Positions 18,730 to 28,028 are shown, counted from the first letter of the stretch. The stretch is DNA of 64,000 nucleotides from MFD04580-c1 sp963702995 (GCA_963702995.1 OY969783.1:4960001-5024000); one strand, 5' to 3'. Notes: generated by a model not told the origin, from the letters alone. Program-made: numbers and translations.

Positions 18730-18818
18730 GTAGCAGGCAGACTCCGTGTGCCGTCCGCGTCTTTGCCGCCTTGGTGTCGAGCGGAACCGGGCGACGGCAC
18801 ACGGAGTGTGCCTGCTAC
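18730..18818. repeat. Inverted-repeat element, family B, second copy
   Basis: GTAGCAGGCAGACTCCGTGT at the left, and GGCACACGGAGTGTGCCTGC then TAC at the right, about 89 bp in all. It lies between the convergent ends of znuB and the DUF3299 gene, where it could end transcription from both sides. It matches the element at 9089-9178. Confidence 0.78.
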
Positions 18819-18876
18819 GAAAATGGGCGAGCCGTTGTCGGCTCGCCCGGAGTGCCACTTAGCTCGCTCGCCCCTC

Positions 18877-19539
18877 TCACAGGGGCTCTGCTTCAAGTAC
18901 GTCCAGATCGTACAAACTCATGACCGTCCCAACGTCACGGTCCTTGATGACGCGGACGTGGAGAATGCCGGTCAGCTTGACGAATTGATCCTGGTCATAA
19001 ATCTGCACGGGGTCCGAGCTCTTGGGCGCCGGATGCCCGAAGACGCGCTCCTGCACCAGCGGCGGCCCGCCGAAGCAGCATTTCCCGATGTTATAGACGA
19101 ACTCGAACGACGCACCGGTCTTCGCGGCCGACTTGCCCGAATACATATAGCCTTGCAGGACCACCTTCTTCCCGTCCAACTCGCGCCATCGTTGCGGCAC
19201 GTCTTCCAGCTTGCCCGTCTCTTTGTTGAACGGGAAGTTCCCCAGCGCCTTCAGGTCCACCTCGGCGACATCGCCATGGCGGGTAATGCCGCCGCTGGTG
19301 AGCTGCTGGAGGAAAACGTACAGGATCCAGATGAACGGCGCCGCCAGGACGATCAGGAAAAGGACGAGGCGGTAGTTGATCCCCGGCTTGCGACTGGCCC
19401 CGCCGGGGCGCGAATACCCGAGCGGCGTTGAAGCCGCTGGCGGCCCGGCGGCCGGTGGGGCGGCGGCGGCCGCGGGCGAGGCGGGGGCCTCGGGCTTGGC
19501 CGCCGGGGCGGCCGGTTCGTTGAGAGCGGCCTGGCTCAT
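18877..19539 (-). CDS. DUF3299 protein with N-terminal membrane anchor
   Basis: A protein of 220 residues; the ATG at 19539 opens MSQAALNEPAAPAAKPEA. An Ala/Pro-rich N-terminus (about 1-60) is followed by one transmembrane helix (LVLFLIVLAAPFIWILYVF) and a C-terminal DUF3299 domain (VDLKALGNFPFN, LDGKKVVLQGYMYSGK, YNIGKCCFGGPPLVQE). The CCFGGPP motif is shared with the upstream paralogue as CCYGQPP. It is the last gene of a minus-strand run with an ABC ATPase and an FtsX-like permease. DUF3299 proteins occur with such transporters. A role in metal handling is inferred from the facing zinc operon. Confidence 0.8.
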   Translation of the reverse strand: MSQAALNEPAAPAAKPEAPASPAAAAAPPAAGPPAASTPLGYSRPGGASRKPGINYRLVLFLIVLAAPFIWILYVFLQQLTSGGITRHGDVAEVDLKALGNFPFNKETGKLEDVPQRWRELDGKKVVLQGYMYSGKSAAKTGASFEFVYNIGKCCFGGPPLVQERVFGHPAPKSSDPVQIYDQDQFVKLTGILHVRVIKDRDVGTVMSLYDLDVLEAEPL

Positions 19540-19704
19540 ATGTGTTTCATGCCGAGGGGCTGCCGGCGCTGATCGCCACGACGCGGAGTCGGAAATAGGA
19601 TGAATGATATTGCGGCCCGATCGAGCCGCCACGCCCGCGCCAGGCGTTCGCCTACCGTTCCCTTGGCAACTCCTTTCTTGAAAGCTGGCTTGGCGGCCCT
19701 CCGG

Positions 19705-20502
19705 TCATTTCGGAGCGGCTTTGACGCTGTTCACCGTCAGCTCGAACAGGCTGACGACGTACCCGTCGTCCTTCTTCTCCTGCACGTTCAGCTTACCTTC
19801 GACGACGATCTCATCCGGGCAGTAGCTCACGGCTTTGCCCTTGGGGCAGGAGACGACGATCGTGTGCTGGATCTGCGGCGGCTGGCCATAGCAGCAGGCG
19901 AACAGGCTCGGCACCAGCGCAAACTGGGTGATGTTTTCGGCCTGGTCGAGGGGGATCATGTAGCCGTGCAGCCGAAGCTGAGCGCCGGCCAACTGTTTCA
20001 CGTCGGCGGGGATTTGGCCGCCGTGCTCCTGGTCGTAGTTGAAGTTCCCCAGGTCCTTGATCGCCAGTTCGATCGTCTCGCCCGCCTTGGGTGCCGGGTG
20101 CGGCGTACGGGCCGCGGCGGCCGGCTGGGTGTCGGGGCCTTTCGCGGCGTTCGGGTCGGCGTTGACCGCCGCCAGGGCTTTCTCGCAGACGCGGATCCGT
20201 TCCTGGATCGCCACGAGGCGCGACGGCTGCTGCTGGGCCTCGGCCGCCAGCTTCTTTAGAAGCGGCAGGGCGGTAACATACTCGCCCCGGTTGAAGGCTT
20301 GGTTTGCCCTGAGCTCGAGCCGATTGTCAGGGATGTTAACGCCGGCGAGGGTGTCGGCAGTGGCGACGGTCGGCTGGCTGGAGGGGCGCGTCGTCGGCAT
20401 GACGGCGGTCTCGGCCAAGGCCGTCGAGGTGGCGGCCGCGACCAGCAGCCCGGCGGCGACCCGCCCAAGAGATCCGATGCGATCGACATAGCTCAAGTTC
20501 AT
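19705..20502 (-). CDS. DUF3299 exported protein
   Basis: A protein of 265 residues; the ATG at 20502 follows AAGGAAGACC. A signal peptide (LGRVAAGLLVAAATSTALA) precedes a helical segment (about 65-115, ALPLLKKLAAEAQQQPSRL) and a Pro/Ala linker. The DUF3299 domain (ELAIKDLGNFNYDQEHG, LRLHGYMIPLDQAENITQF, LFACCYGQPPQIQH) ends the protein. The paired Cys in CCYGQPP and a later SCPKGKAVSYCPDEI offer possible metal ligands. It is paralogous to the next gene downstream and follows the FtsX-like permease. Confidence 0.8.
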   Translation of the reverse strand: MNLSYVDRIGSLGRVAAGLLVAAATSTALAETAVMPTTRPSSQPTVATADTLAGVNIPDNRLELRANQAFNRGEYVTALPLLKKLAAEAQQQPSRLVAIQERIRVCEKALAAVNADPNAAKGPDTQPAAAARTPHPAPKAGETIELAIKDLGNFNYDQEHGGQIPADVKQLAGAQLRLHGYMIPLDQAENITQFALVPSLFACCYGQPPQIQHTIVVSCPKGKAVSYCPDEIVVEGKLNVQEKKDDGYVVSLFELTVNSVKAAPK

Positions 20503-20530
20503 GGTCTTCCTTTTCTAACCGTCGTAAGGC

Positions 20531-20619
20531 CCGGCCCAAGTGCCGCCGGTGCCCTCACCGGCGGTCCGGCATGCGCACCCAACTCCGCCGGTGAGGGCAC
20601 CCGCGGCACTTGGGCCGGA
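20531..20619. repeat. Inverted-repeat element, family C (GTGCCGCCGGTGCCCTCACCGGCGG)
   Basis: CCGGCCCAAGTGCCGCCGGT and its mirror at the right end flank a short spacer, about 89 bp in total. A related element occurs at 57120-57191. It lies between the permease gene and the DUF3299 gene in the same operon, so it may shape transcript processing. Confidence 0.75.
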
Positions 20620-20705
20620 CGTCTACGCCGACCGGCCACTTTCGCGGTGACACCCATCCTCGCCGTGACGCACGCGGGGATCGAGCCGACAACCGATTGT
20701 ACCGC

Positions 20706-22643
20706 CTATCCCCCCACCAGGTTCGTGGCGACGGGCGTCTTGTACGCCTTCAGCGCCGGGACGAGCCCGGCAAAGAGGGCGATCAGAACGACCAACCCCA
20801 GGAACCCCAGCTCATCGCGGCCGACGGACACCCAGTCGAATCCTTCGCCCACCCGCCGCATCATCACCGACGACGCCCCGGCCCCCAGCAGATGGCCAAC
20901 CAGCAACCCGACCACCGCGCCGACGATGCCGATCAGCACCGCCTCGACGCAGATAATCGCCAGCACCTTGGCCCGCGTCGCCCCCAGGGCGCGGAGAATG
21001 GCGATCTCGCGGTAACGGGCCGTCACCGAATTATAGATGCTGACCAGGATGCCAATCCCGGCCACCACGCTGACCAGCAGGGCGATCAGCAGCAGGACCT
21101 GCGCCGACGTGGTGAGGAACGTGTCGAAGAACTGCCGCATCGTCTCGGCGGGGTTAACGCCGACGACGTTCGGGATGCCGCCATTCTTCAAATGATAGAT
21201 CAGCGTGCGGGCCGCGAAGTCGCCACGGGTCTTGATGGCGACCGCCGAGACTTCCCACTTGTCCGGCGTGACGTCCAGATTGATGAAATCCTTCGTGTGC
21301 GGCAGCCCGGGGCATAACTCCTCCCCGAAGGCGGCCTTCCACTTCGGCTCGTCGTCGGCATCCGGCTGTTTCTGGCTCGGGGCCGCCTGGCCCAGCCGCA
21401 CGGCGTCGTGCGCTTCCAGGCCCTGCTCGTGCTCGGCGATGCAGTAGAAGCTGATCAGCGGGATATAGAGGCAGCGGTCGGCGGCCGTGTGCGTCGGCTT
21501 CATGATGCCGACGATCTCCCACGATTCCTTATGGATGTCCGGCACGTCGTTGGGGCCGGGCATGCCATGGGTCGCCTGGAAGTGGTCGTTGAGCTTGAGG
21601 CCCGTCTTCTCCGCCACTTCGCTGCCGATCACCGCTTCGAGCTTCCACGCGTGATAGACGCGGCCGTCGGCGATCTCGTACGTCTTCTCCGGGCGATACT
21701 CCAGCGCGCCACTGTTGGCCGAGATGGCGGCCGTAATCGTGTCCAACAGCTTGGCCGCGTCCTTCTGCTTGTCGGCGGCAGTGGTGAAATCTTTCGCGTT
21801 GATCGCATCGGCCGCCTGACGCATCAGATCGTTCGCGGCGTCGCAGCGGAGCGTGCTGGGATAGCCGTACTTCCATTTCTGCCCGGCCGGCTCTTTGGGG
21901 GCGGCGGCCATCAACTCCCCGCCGGACGCGGGTTGAGGACTGGCTGGCGCCGTGGTTGGGGCGGTGGTCGCAGCGTCAGGGGCCGACGCCGCGGCGTCGG
22001 CCGCCTTCGCGTTTGCCAGGGCGTCGCCTTGTTCCACGATCGGGATGACCCGCGCCCCGATCTTGTCAATCTCGGTCTTCAGGCTGGAGAGCTCGGCAAT
22101 GATGGCCTGCTGATCGGCCGCCTGCTTTTCGATCTCGGCGGCTGGCGGGTTGGATTTCGCGTCAAAGGCCCCGGCCGCGTTTCGGGCGGCACGCTGGCGA
22201 TCGGCAAGGTCGGCGGCCTGCTGCTTCAGGCCCGCGAGGGAGACGAAAAGCTTCGGCGGCGCGCCGATGATCGGCCGCCCTTTGTAGCTGTCGCCGACGG
22301 CCATCGGCACGGCGAGCTTCACCTGGGCGTGATAATCGAACTCCTTGCTCCCCCGGGGCGGCCGCTCCTGGTTGTTCAACTGTTCGTAGACCCAATAGGG
22401 CAGGTTCCCCGGGCTCTGGTCGATGTGGTAGATCGTGTTCATCACCAGTTGCAACGGGGAGCTTTTGACCCCTGCGATGACGTCGAACCCGAACTCGGTC
22501 TGCCCGAACAGCGCCTGCCCGCCCCGGCGCAGGAGCAGGATCGACACCGCCAGGGCCACGCCCAGGAGCACCGAAAGGAGCGTCAGCCAGGTCGCCAGGG
22601 CCCGCTGACGCATCTGCTTGATGACGAGCTGAAGAAGGTTCAT
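20706..22643 (-). CDS. FtsX-like (MacB-type) ABC transporter permease
   Basis: A protein of 645 residues. One N-terminal transmembrane helix (ATWLTLLSVLLGVALAVSILL) is followed by a large extracytoplasmic domain of about 460 residues. That domain includes an Ala-rich coiled-coil stretch (KQQAADLADRQRAARNAAGA). Three C-terminal helices form an FtsX domain (SVVAGIGILVSIYNSVTARY, REIAILRALGATRAKVLAII). This is the LolC/MacB type, which works by mechanotransmission or extrusion from the membrane rather than by channel import. It sits 21 bp after its ATPase gene. The next two genes encode DUF3299 proteins. Confidence 0.9.
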   Translation of the reverse strand: MNLLQLVIKQMRQRALATWLTLLSVLLGVALAVSILLLRRGGQALFGQTEFGFDVIAGVKSSPLQLVMNTIYHIDQSPGNLPYWVYEQLNNQERPPRGSKEFDYHAQVKLAVPMAVGDSYKGRPIIGAPPKLFVSLAGLKQQAADLADRQRAARNAAGAFDAKSNPPAAEIEKQAADQQAIIAELSSLKTEIDKIGARVIPIVEQGDALANAKAADAAASAPDAATTAPTTAPASPQPASGGELMAAAPKEPAGQKWKYGYPSTLRCDAANDLMRQAADAINAKDFTTAADKQKDAAKLLDTITAAISANSGALEYRPEKTYEIADGRVYHAWKLEAVIGSEVAEKTGLKLNDHFQATHGMPGPNDVPDIHKESWEIVGIMKPTHTAADRCLYIPLISFYCIAEHEQGLEAHDAVRLGQAAPSQKQPDADDEPKWKAAFGEELCPGLPHTKDFINLDVTPDKWEVSAVAIKTRGDFAARTLIYHLKNGGIPNVVGVNPAETMRQFFDTFLTTSAQVLLLIALLVSVVAGIGILVSIYNSVTARYREIAILRALGATRAKVLAIICVEAVLIGIVGAVVGLLVGHLLGAGASSVMMRRVGEGFDWVSVGRDELGFLGLVVLIALFAGLVPALKAYKTPVATNLVGG

Positions 22644-22664
22644 GAGTCTAATTCTTCCGAACGA

Positions 22665-23471
22665 TTAGACGGACGAGGCTCGATTCAGCTCCGCCAGGGA
22701 GACGACCCGCGGGAACTGCGACGTGATCTGCGGGTCGTGGCTTACCAGGAGGAGGCTCGCGCCCACTTCCTTGCACAGCCGCTGGATCAGCCCCAGCACC
22801 TGCTGGGCATTTTTGGGGTCAAGCGCCCCGGTCGGCTCATCGGCAAGGACCAGGTTCGGGCGGTTGGCCAGTGCCCGGGCGGCCGCCACACGCTGCTGCT
22901 GACCGACGCTCAGTTTCCCCGGCTTGTAGTTCAGTCGTTCGGCCAGCCCCACTTCGCTCAACAAATGCCGCGCCCAGGTGGGGTCATGGCGGCGGCCGGT
23001 GAAGCTCATCCCCAGCAGCACGTTCTCCAGCGCCGTAAACCCGGGCAGGAGATGGTGGGTCTGGAAGATGTAGCCGATGTTCCGCCCCCGGAACACGTCG
23101 CGGCGGGCTTCGGAGAGTTGGACGATGTCGGTGACATCGTCCGACGTTTCGGGGTCCGCCCCGGCCGGGGAACGATAATCCAATCGCGTGGGCCCGCCCG
23201 AGCCCGCGACGAAGGCAAAGCCGGCCGCGACCGGGCCGTTGCCCACCCCGGCGGAGCCGGTCGGCCGCAGGTCAAACACGATCTGCCCGCTGTCGGGCGC
23301 AAGGATGCCGGCGATGAGGTGGAGGAGCGTGGTCTTCCCGGTGCCGCTCCCGCCGACCAGGGCCACCTGCTCCGCCGAACCGAGCGTAAAGTCGGGCACG
23401 TCGATCACCGGGACCGTCTGCCCGTCCGGGGCAATGAACTGCTTTTTCAGGTTCAGAAGATGCAGCGCCAT
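22665..23471 (-). CDS. LolD/MacB-type ABC transporter ATP-binding protein
   Basis: An ATPase of about 268 residues paired with the FtsX-like permease. The ATG at 23471 (MALHLLNLKKQFIAPDGQ) was chosen because homology starts there; an upstream frame to 23579 lacks it. Walker A is GGSGTGKTTLLH, Q-loop GYIFQTHHLLPGF, signature LSVGQQQRVAAARALA, Walker B LVLADEPTGALD and H-loop LLVSHDP. An insertion of about 50 residues (GSAGVGNGPVAAGFAFVAG...) lies between Walker A and the Q-loop and is absent from E. coli LolD. It leads the minus-strand operon to 18877. Confidence 0.9.
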   Translation of the reverse strand: MALHLLNLKKQFIAPDGQTVPVIDVPDFTLGSAEQVALVGGSGTGKTTLLHLIAGILAPDSGQIVFDLRPTGSAGVGNGPVAAGFAFVAGSGGPTRLDYRSPAGADPETSDDVTDIVQLSEARRDVFRGRNIGYIFQTHHLLPGFTALENVLLGMSFTGRRHDPTWARHLLSEVGLAERLNYKPGKLSVGQQQRVAAARALANRPNLVLADEPTGALDPKNAQQVLGLIQRLCKEVGASLLLVSHDPQITSQFPRVVSLAELNRASSV

Positions 23472-23663
23472 CGACTCGACTCCACTCCGCCGCCCCGGGG
23501 AAGGGCCGCTCTTCCAGATGCAAGTGACTGGCATTAGCGTATCGATGTCGGGCGGCGAGTCAACTGAAAATCGCGTCACCCGCGGAGGGTGGCGACCCGA
23601 GCGTGCGGCCGCACCACGCCGCGATCCACAGCCGATCCTGGCGTCGGAGCAGGGCTATCGCAT

Positions 23664-24847
23664 TTAGGCCATCATCACCTGTAACAGGAACTCTTGGCTC
23701 CATCCGCAGCATTGCTGCTTCGTACGAATGCCGAGCTTCAAGTCCTTTCCGTTCTTGTTCTTGACCGAGGATCGCTTGAGCTTGTTCAGAGCGATCCGCC
23801 GCAGGCGGGAAAAGTTCTCGGCTCCGTTCGCCACGCGGATTCTGCTCTGGTCCTCTCTCATGCTCACGTCCAAGCACCAGTGCAGGCCGTTCTCCACGCC
23901 CCAGTGGTCGCGGATGCCCGCGGCCAGGAACTCGGCGAGCGAGTTATTGGCCCCGCCATGGCTACAGATGTAGTACCTTCGCTCGGTGCTGACCTTGCCG
24001 CTCAGATCCCCAAGGTCCTGCCGAATCGACTCGACCACCACGATGCTCTTGAGCCCGGGCCACAATTTGAGGATGTCCTCTCCCAGCCAATGCACTTCGT
24101 CAGTCACCCAGACTCGCCTGGTTTCGACGCGGCCGTGGCTGTTCTTGTCCTGGAACGACTCGTGGTAGCCGTGATTCATCCCCTTGAAGCGATCGAGAAG
24201 CCCTTCATCCAGCAACGCGGTGACAGCGGCGAAGAGAGTCGGTTGGTTGTCTTTGACCGCCAGGAGATAGTCGCCCTTCTGGCGAAGGATTTGGGCCGCG
24301 ATGTCGCGTTGGCAGCCCATCGCGTCGATCGTCACCGTGCTCCCGGCCAGGCTCAACATGCCCAGTAGTTTGGGGATCGCGGTGATCTCATTGCTCTTGG
24401 TGTCAGTGGCCACCTGGCCCAGCACCACGCTGTTCTTGCTGACGAACGCGCTGACCAGATGCACCGGCGTTTTACTCCACGCCCGCTTCCAACTCCGCCG
24501 CAGCGTCTTGCCATCGACGGCGATGAACACGCCGCCGGCGTTGGCGATCAGGCTGGAGGACCACTTCATGAAGCATGCTTCGAAGGCCAAGGGGTCCAGA
24601 AGGCCAAACACGCGGTCGAAGGTGTCGTGGGACGGGATGCCGCGAGGCAGGTCCAGAAAAGTCTTCGAGCCAGTCCTGGTTGAGCAGGCCCCAGGCCGCC
24701 ACCGCGGCCCAGCCTTCACAGCCGCAGAGCACCGCCATGATTGCGATGCTCAATACGCTCGCCAGAGGATGAGAGCGATTACGGGATCGGGTGTCGCGGA
24801 TGCCTTCGAAAAAGCGCAGCAGACCACGGGTCGCTTGTGGCGTCCAT
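23664..24847 (-). pseudogene. ISAs1-family transposase, copy 1 (one-base insertion)
   Basis: Nearly identical to the intact transposase at 32274-33455, but with one extra base near 24664 (CTCGAAGAC in place of CTCGAGAC in the coding sense). The frame therefore breaks after LLNQDWLE. The downstream frame holds the DDE catalytic region (VDGKTLRRSWK, VTIDAMGCQRDIA, REDQSRIRVANGAEN). The start ATG at 24847 is just inside the element, 24 bp from the IS701 insertion, so its native promoter has been separated from it. It is probably inactive, unless the extra base is a consensus error. Confidence 0.85.
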
Positions 24848-24871
24848 GCTCAAGCTCCTTTCGTCGATTAG

Positions 24872-26317
24872 CACTACAGCGCGACCTTCGCTCAACGGAG
24901 GAATGCGGCCGCGGTAAAGCCTTCTGAGAAGGAGGTCAAGGATGACCACGGATGAGATTGCCGGCCTCGCGCCGGCGTTCAGCGAGTACCTGCGTTCGTT
25001 TCGCCCCTGTTTCCCTTACACGCCGTCGTTCCGGCACCTGGGCACCTATTGCCGCGGGCTGGTGAGCGATCTGGCTCGAAAAAGCGTCGAGCCGATCGCC
25101 TTGGCGGCCGGCTGCGCGGCCCGCACGCTCCAGCAGTTCCTGACGGATTACGTCTGGGACCACGACGGCGTGCTCAACCGCATCCAGCGTCGCATCGTCA
25201 CCGACCACCTGCCGGCCCCGGGGCAACCCGCGGCCGACGAGCTGGGCGTGGTCGGCCTGATCGACGAGACGTCGGTGGCGAAGAAAGGGGACATGACGCC
25301 CGGCGTCCAGCGACAGTATTGCGGCGCCCGGGGCAAGGTGGAGAACTGCATCGTCACCGTCCATCTGGCGGTGAAGCACGGGGCGTTCCTGGGGATGCTC
25401 GACTCGGACCTGTTCCTGCCGGAAAAGTCGTGGGACCTGGACCGCGAGCGGTGCCAAGAGGCTCACATCCCCGAGGAGATCGGCTACCGATCCAAGTGGC
25501 TGATCGCGCTGGAGCAGGTCAAGCGGGCCGTGGCCAACGGCGTCCGCTTCGACTGGTTGACCTTCGACGAGTGGTACGGCGGCAAGCCCGAGTTCCTGTT
25601 CCTGCTCGAAGAGATGGGCATCAATTACGTCTGCGAGGTGCCGGTCAACTTCATGTGCTGGGGGGCAATGCCCAAGTGCCGCTCTTCCCAAGCCCCCTTC
25701 GCCGCCAAGCGGGTCGAGAACGTCGCAACGGTCGGCAAGCCTTTCCGGGGGCAATGCTGGAAGACCTTCGAAATGGCCCGCGAGACCCTTGGCCCGCAGG
25801 TCTGGAAGGTCAAAGCGGGCCAGGTTCATCTTCAACGGGACGGGAAGCCCACCGACCGGACGTACTGGCTGATCGTCGCCAAGAACGTCCAGACCAAAGA
25901 GGTGAAGTACTTTGTCTCCAACGCTCCGCCACAGACGGCCCTGATCAAGCTGCTTATGGTCGCCTTCTGCCGATGGAAGGTCGAGCACGTGTTCCGGCTG
26001 GCCAAGACCGAGGTCGGCTTCGGGCACTTCGAGGGAAGGAGTTGGAAGGGGCTGCTGCGGCACATGATCCTGTGCCAACTGGTGATCTTGTTCGTAGCCG
26101 AGCAGACCGCTCGGCTCCGGGGGGAAAAATCCGCTATTGACGATGGAGCAAACCGCCCGGGCGTTGAACGTCGTGTGCCGCCGCTGGCAGGCGCGTCGCC
26201 GCAACTCGTCCGAAGTTGAGCACGTTTCGCGGGTCATCAAGTACCATCAGGCTCGGAATCAAGCCGCGAAACAATCACGGCTGCGGACGTTCAAAATGCA
26301 AACGTAGCGCTGTAGTG
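24872..26317 (+). mobile_element. IS701-family insertion sequence nested in ISAs1 copy 1
   Basis: Terminal inverted repeats are CACTACAGCGC (24872-24882) and its inverse GCGCTGTAGTG (26307-26317). Both ends are flanked by TTAG (24868-24871 and 26318-26321), a 4-bp target duplication. In the intact ISAs1 copy the same site reads uninterrupted as CGATTAGGTAAG. The length of 1446 bp and the 4-bp target fit the IS701 family. Confidence 0.92.
24942..26307 (+). CDS. IS701-family transposase, probable one-base frameshift near 26125
   Basis: A DDE transposase of about 454 residues. The ATG at 24942 follows AGAAGGAGG. Catalytic candidates are Asp in GLIDETSVAKKG, Asp in WLTFDEWYGGKPEF and Glu in KVEHVFRLAKTEVGFGHFEG. 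At 26119-26129 a G6A5 run lies where the frame changes. The annotated frame ends at 26219 with a non-family tail. The other frame continues as TMEQTARALNVVCRRWQARR to a stop at 26305-26307, as IS701 transposases do. Dropping one A restores it. The gene may thus be intact in the real genome. Confidence 0.88.
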
Positions 26318-26519
26318 TTAGGTAAGTGTTGCTGCGAAGCTTCGCGACCGAAAAAAGCAGGCTAACACGCTCGGGAAGAGGGCGCTACCGAACATCTTAC
26401 GAACACGTTTACGCCAAATGCGATAGCCCTAGGCGCGTGCCCCCATGGCTGCCCATCGCGTTGACGCTCCGTTCAAGCGCGCGTACGATCCGCCGCGACC
26501 GATCTGAAAGAGGAGACGA

Positions 26520-27323
26520 ATGGCGAATCTTGACCCGAATCGACCGGTGACCCCCGACCCCAGGCTCTTTACCGCTGCGTCCCGTTACACCTCAATGATT
26601 GACCGTGGAGCGGAGTCGGGGGCGGCGCCATGGGGCCAGCCGGCCTACGGCCCGGCGCCGTCGATCATCCCCGGCCGCGGGCCGATCTCGATGCCCATGG
26701 CCATGCCCGGCCCGCAGAGCGGCTACCGCTATACCCGCGAGATGACGCTGGAGGAGATGCTCCTCGAGAACCGCGTCGTCTTCCTCATTGGCGAGATCAA
26801 TCACGTCAGCGCTTCGCGCGTCATTATGCAGATGCTCTACCTGCAGAGCGTGAAGAAGGACCAGGACATCAACCTATACATCAACAGCCCTGGCGGGGTG
26901 GTTGATGATACCCTGGCGATTTATGACATCATGCGCTTCCTGACGTGCGACATCGCCACCTACTGCATCGGCCGCGCCGAGAGCGGCGGGGCGGTGGTCT
27001 TCGCGGCCGGAAAGAAGGGCAAGCGGTACATCCTCCCCAACGCCAAGGTGATGATTCACCAGCCGTTCGGCGGGGTCTACGGCCAGGCGGCCGACATCGA
27101 GATCCAGGCCGAGGAGATCCTCAAGACGAAAGAGACGCTGATCAACATTCTCGCCAAGTGCACCGGGCAGACGCCCGACCGGATCCGTGACGACAGCGAG
27201 CGTGACCGCTTCTTCGACGCGCCGACGGCCGTGAAGTACGGCATCTGCGACGAAGTGCTCGGTGAAGACGCGCCGGCCGCCCTGGCCGAGGCCGCTGTGG
27301 ACGGGACCAAGCCCAAGGACTAA
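26520..27323 (+). CDS. clpP: ATP-dependent Clp protease proteolytic subunit, paralogue 1
   Basis: A serine protease subunit of 267 residues; the ATG at 26520 follows AGAGGAGACG. The first 70 residues are an atypical Pro/Gly/Met-rich extension. The core begins YRYTREMTLEEMLLENRVVF. The catalytic triad is retained: Ser155 in CIGRAESGGAVVF, His180 in VMIHQPFGG and Asp about 229 in DDSERDRFFDAP. The usual S-M-G after the nucleophile is S-G-G here. A second clpP follows 24 bp later. Tandem, diverged clpP genes often make mixed-ring proteases. No clpX or tig gene is adjacent. Confidence 0.93.
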   Translation: MANLDPNRPVTPDPRLFTAASRYTSMIDRGAESGAAPWGQPAYGPAPSIIPGRGPISMPMAMPGPQSGYRYTREMTLEEMLLENRVVFLIGEINHVSASRVIMQMLYLQSVKKDQDINLYINSPGGVVDDTLAIYDIMRFLTCDIATYCIGRAESGGAVVFAAGKKGKRYILPNAKVMIHQPFGGVYGQAADIEIQAEEILKTKETLINILAKCTGQTPDRIRDDSERDRFFDAPTAVKYGICDEVLGEDAPAALAEAAVDGTKPKD

Positions 27324-27347
27324 CGCCGGCCGCATTTGGGAGCGAAC

Positions 27348-27999
27348 ATGACTCAAAACACACTGATCCCGATCGTCATTGAAAAGTCCGGGCGGGGCGA
27401 GCGCGCGTATGACATCTACTCGCGGCTGCTCAAGGACCGAATCGTGATGCTGAACGGCGCCGTGACCGACGAATCGGCGGCCGCCATCATCGCGCAGCTC
27501 TTGTTCCTGTCGAACGACGACCCGAAGACCGACATCCAGTTCTACGTCAACTCGCCGGGCGGCAGCGTCTACAGCGGGGTTCGGCATCATCGACACGATG
27601 AAGTTCCTTCGGTGCGACGTCGCCACGACCTGCATCGGCATGGCCGCCAGCATGGGCGCCGTGCTCCTGTCCGCCGGCACCAAGGGCAAGCGCAACGTCC
27701 TTGAGAACAGCCAGGTGATGCTTCACCAGCCGCTCATTGGCGGCGTCCTTCAGGGCCCGGCGACCGACCTGGGGATCGAAGCCAAGCACATGCTGCGGCT
27801 TCGCGACCGGCTCTATAAGATGATGAGCGACTACACCGGTAAGAGCCCCGAGACCATCCACCGCGACTTCGATCGCAACAAGTGGCTCTTCGCCGAAGAG
27901 GCCGTCGCCTATGGTTGCGCCGATCGCGTCCTGGACCGGGCGCCCGAATCAAAGGCGAAGCCCCAGTCGGAAGACGAGCCTGGCGAAGACAAGCCTTAG
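27348..27999 (+). CDS. clpP: ATP-dependent Clp protease proteolytic subunit, paralogue 2, frameshifted at 27576-27579
   Basis: The second ClpP, expected at about 216 residues. ATG 27348 follows GGGAGCG. The first frame runs [20 protein letters not shown] to [11 protein letters not shown] and then loses homology. The other frame (27598 onward, to 27999) gives [20 protein letters not shown] and [10 protein letters not shown]. Deleting one G from the G4 run at 27576-27579 gives a continuous [13 protein letters not shown]. It has canonical catalytic residues: Ser in GMAASMGA, His in MLHQPL and Asp in [10 protein letters not shown]. Because ClpP is widely conserved, a base-call error is more likely than gene loss. 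Confidence 0.9.
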
Positions 28000-28028
28000 G
28001 GCGTGGCGAAGACCTTGCGTCGCTCCTC

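Larger units (their letters stand above)
23650..26431 (-). mobile_element. ISAs1-family element, copy 1, interrupted by an IS701-family element
   Basis: The terminal repeats are CAGGGCTATCGCATTTAGG at 23650 (transposase 3' side) and its inverse, with one changed end base, at 26412-26431. The part 26318-26431 is the reverse complement of the left end of the intact copy at 32140. The element is split at 24868-24871 by the insertion described below. Without that insertion it is about 1.33 kb, the same size as copy 2. No matching target duplication is visible outside its ends (GGCGTCGGAG on one side, GGCGCGTGCC on the other). Confidence 0.85.

Noticed and set aside
21408..23537. 709-residue open frame on the plus strand
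   Set aside because: Antisense to the FtsX-like permease and LolD-like ATPase, both with unmistakable motifs on the minus strand.
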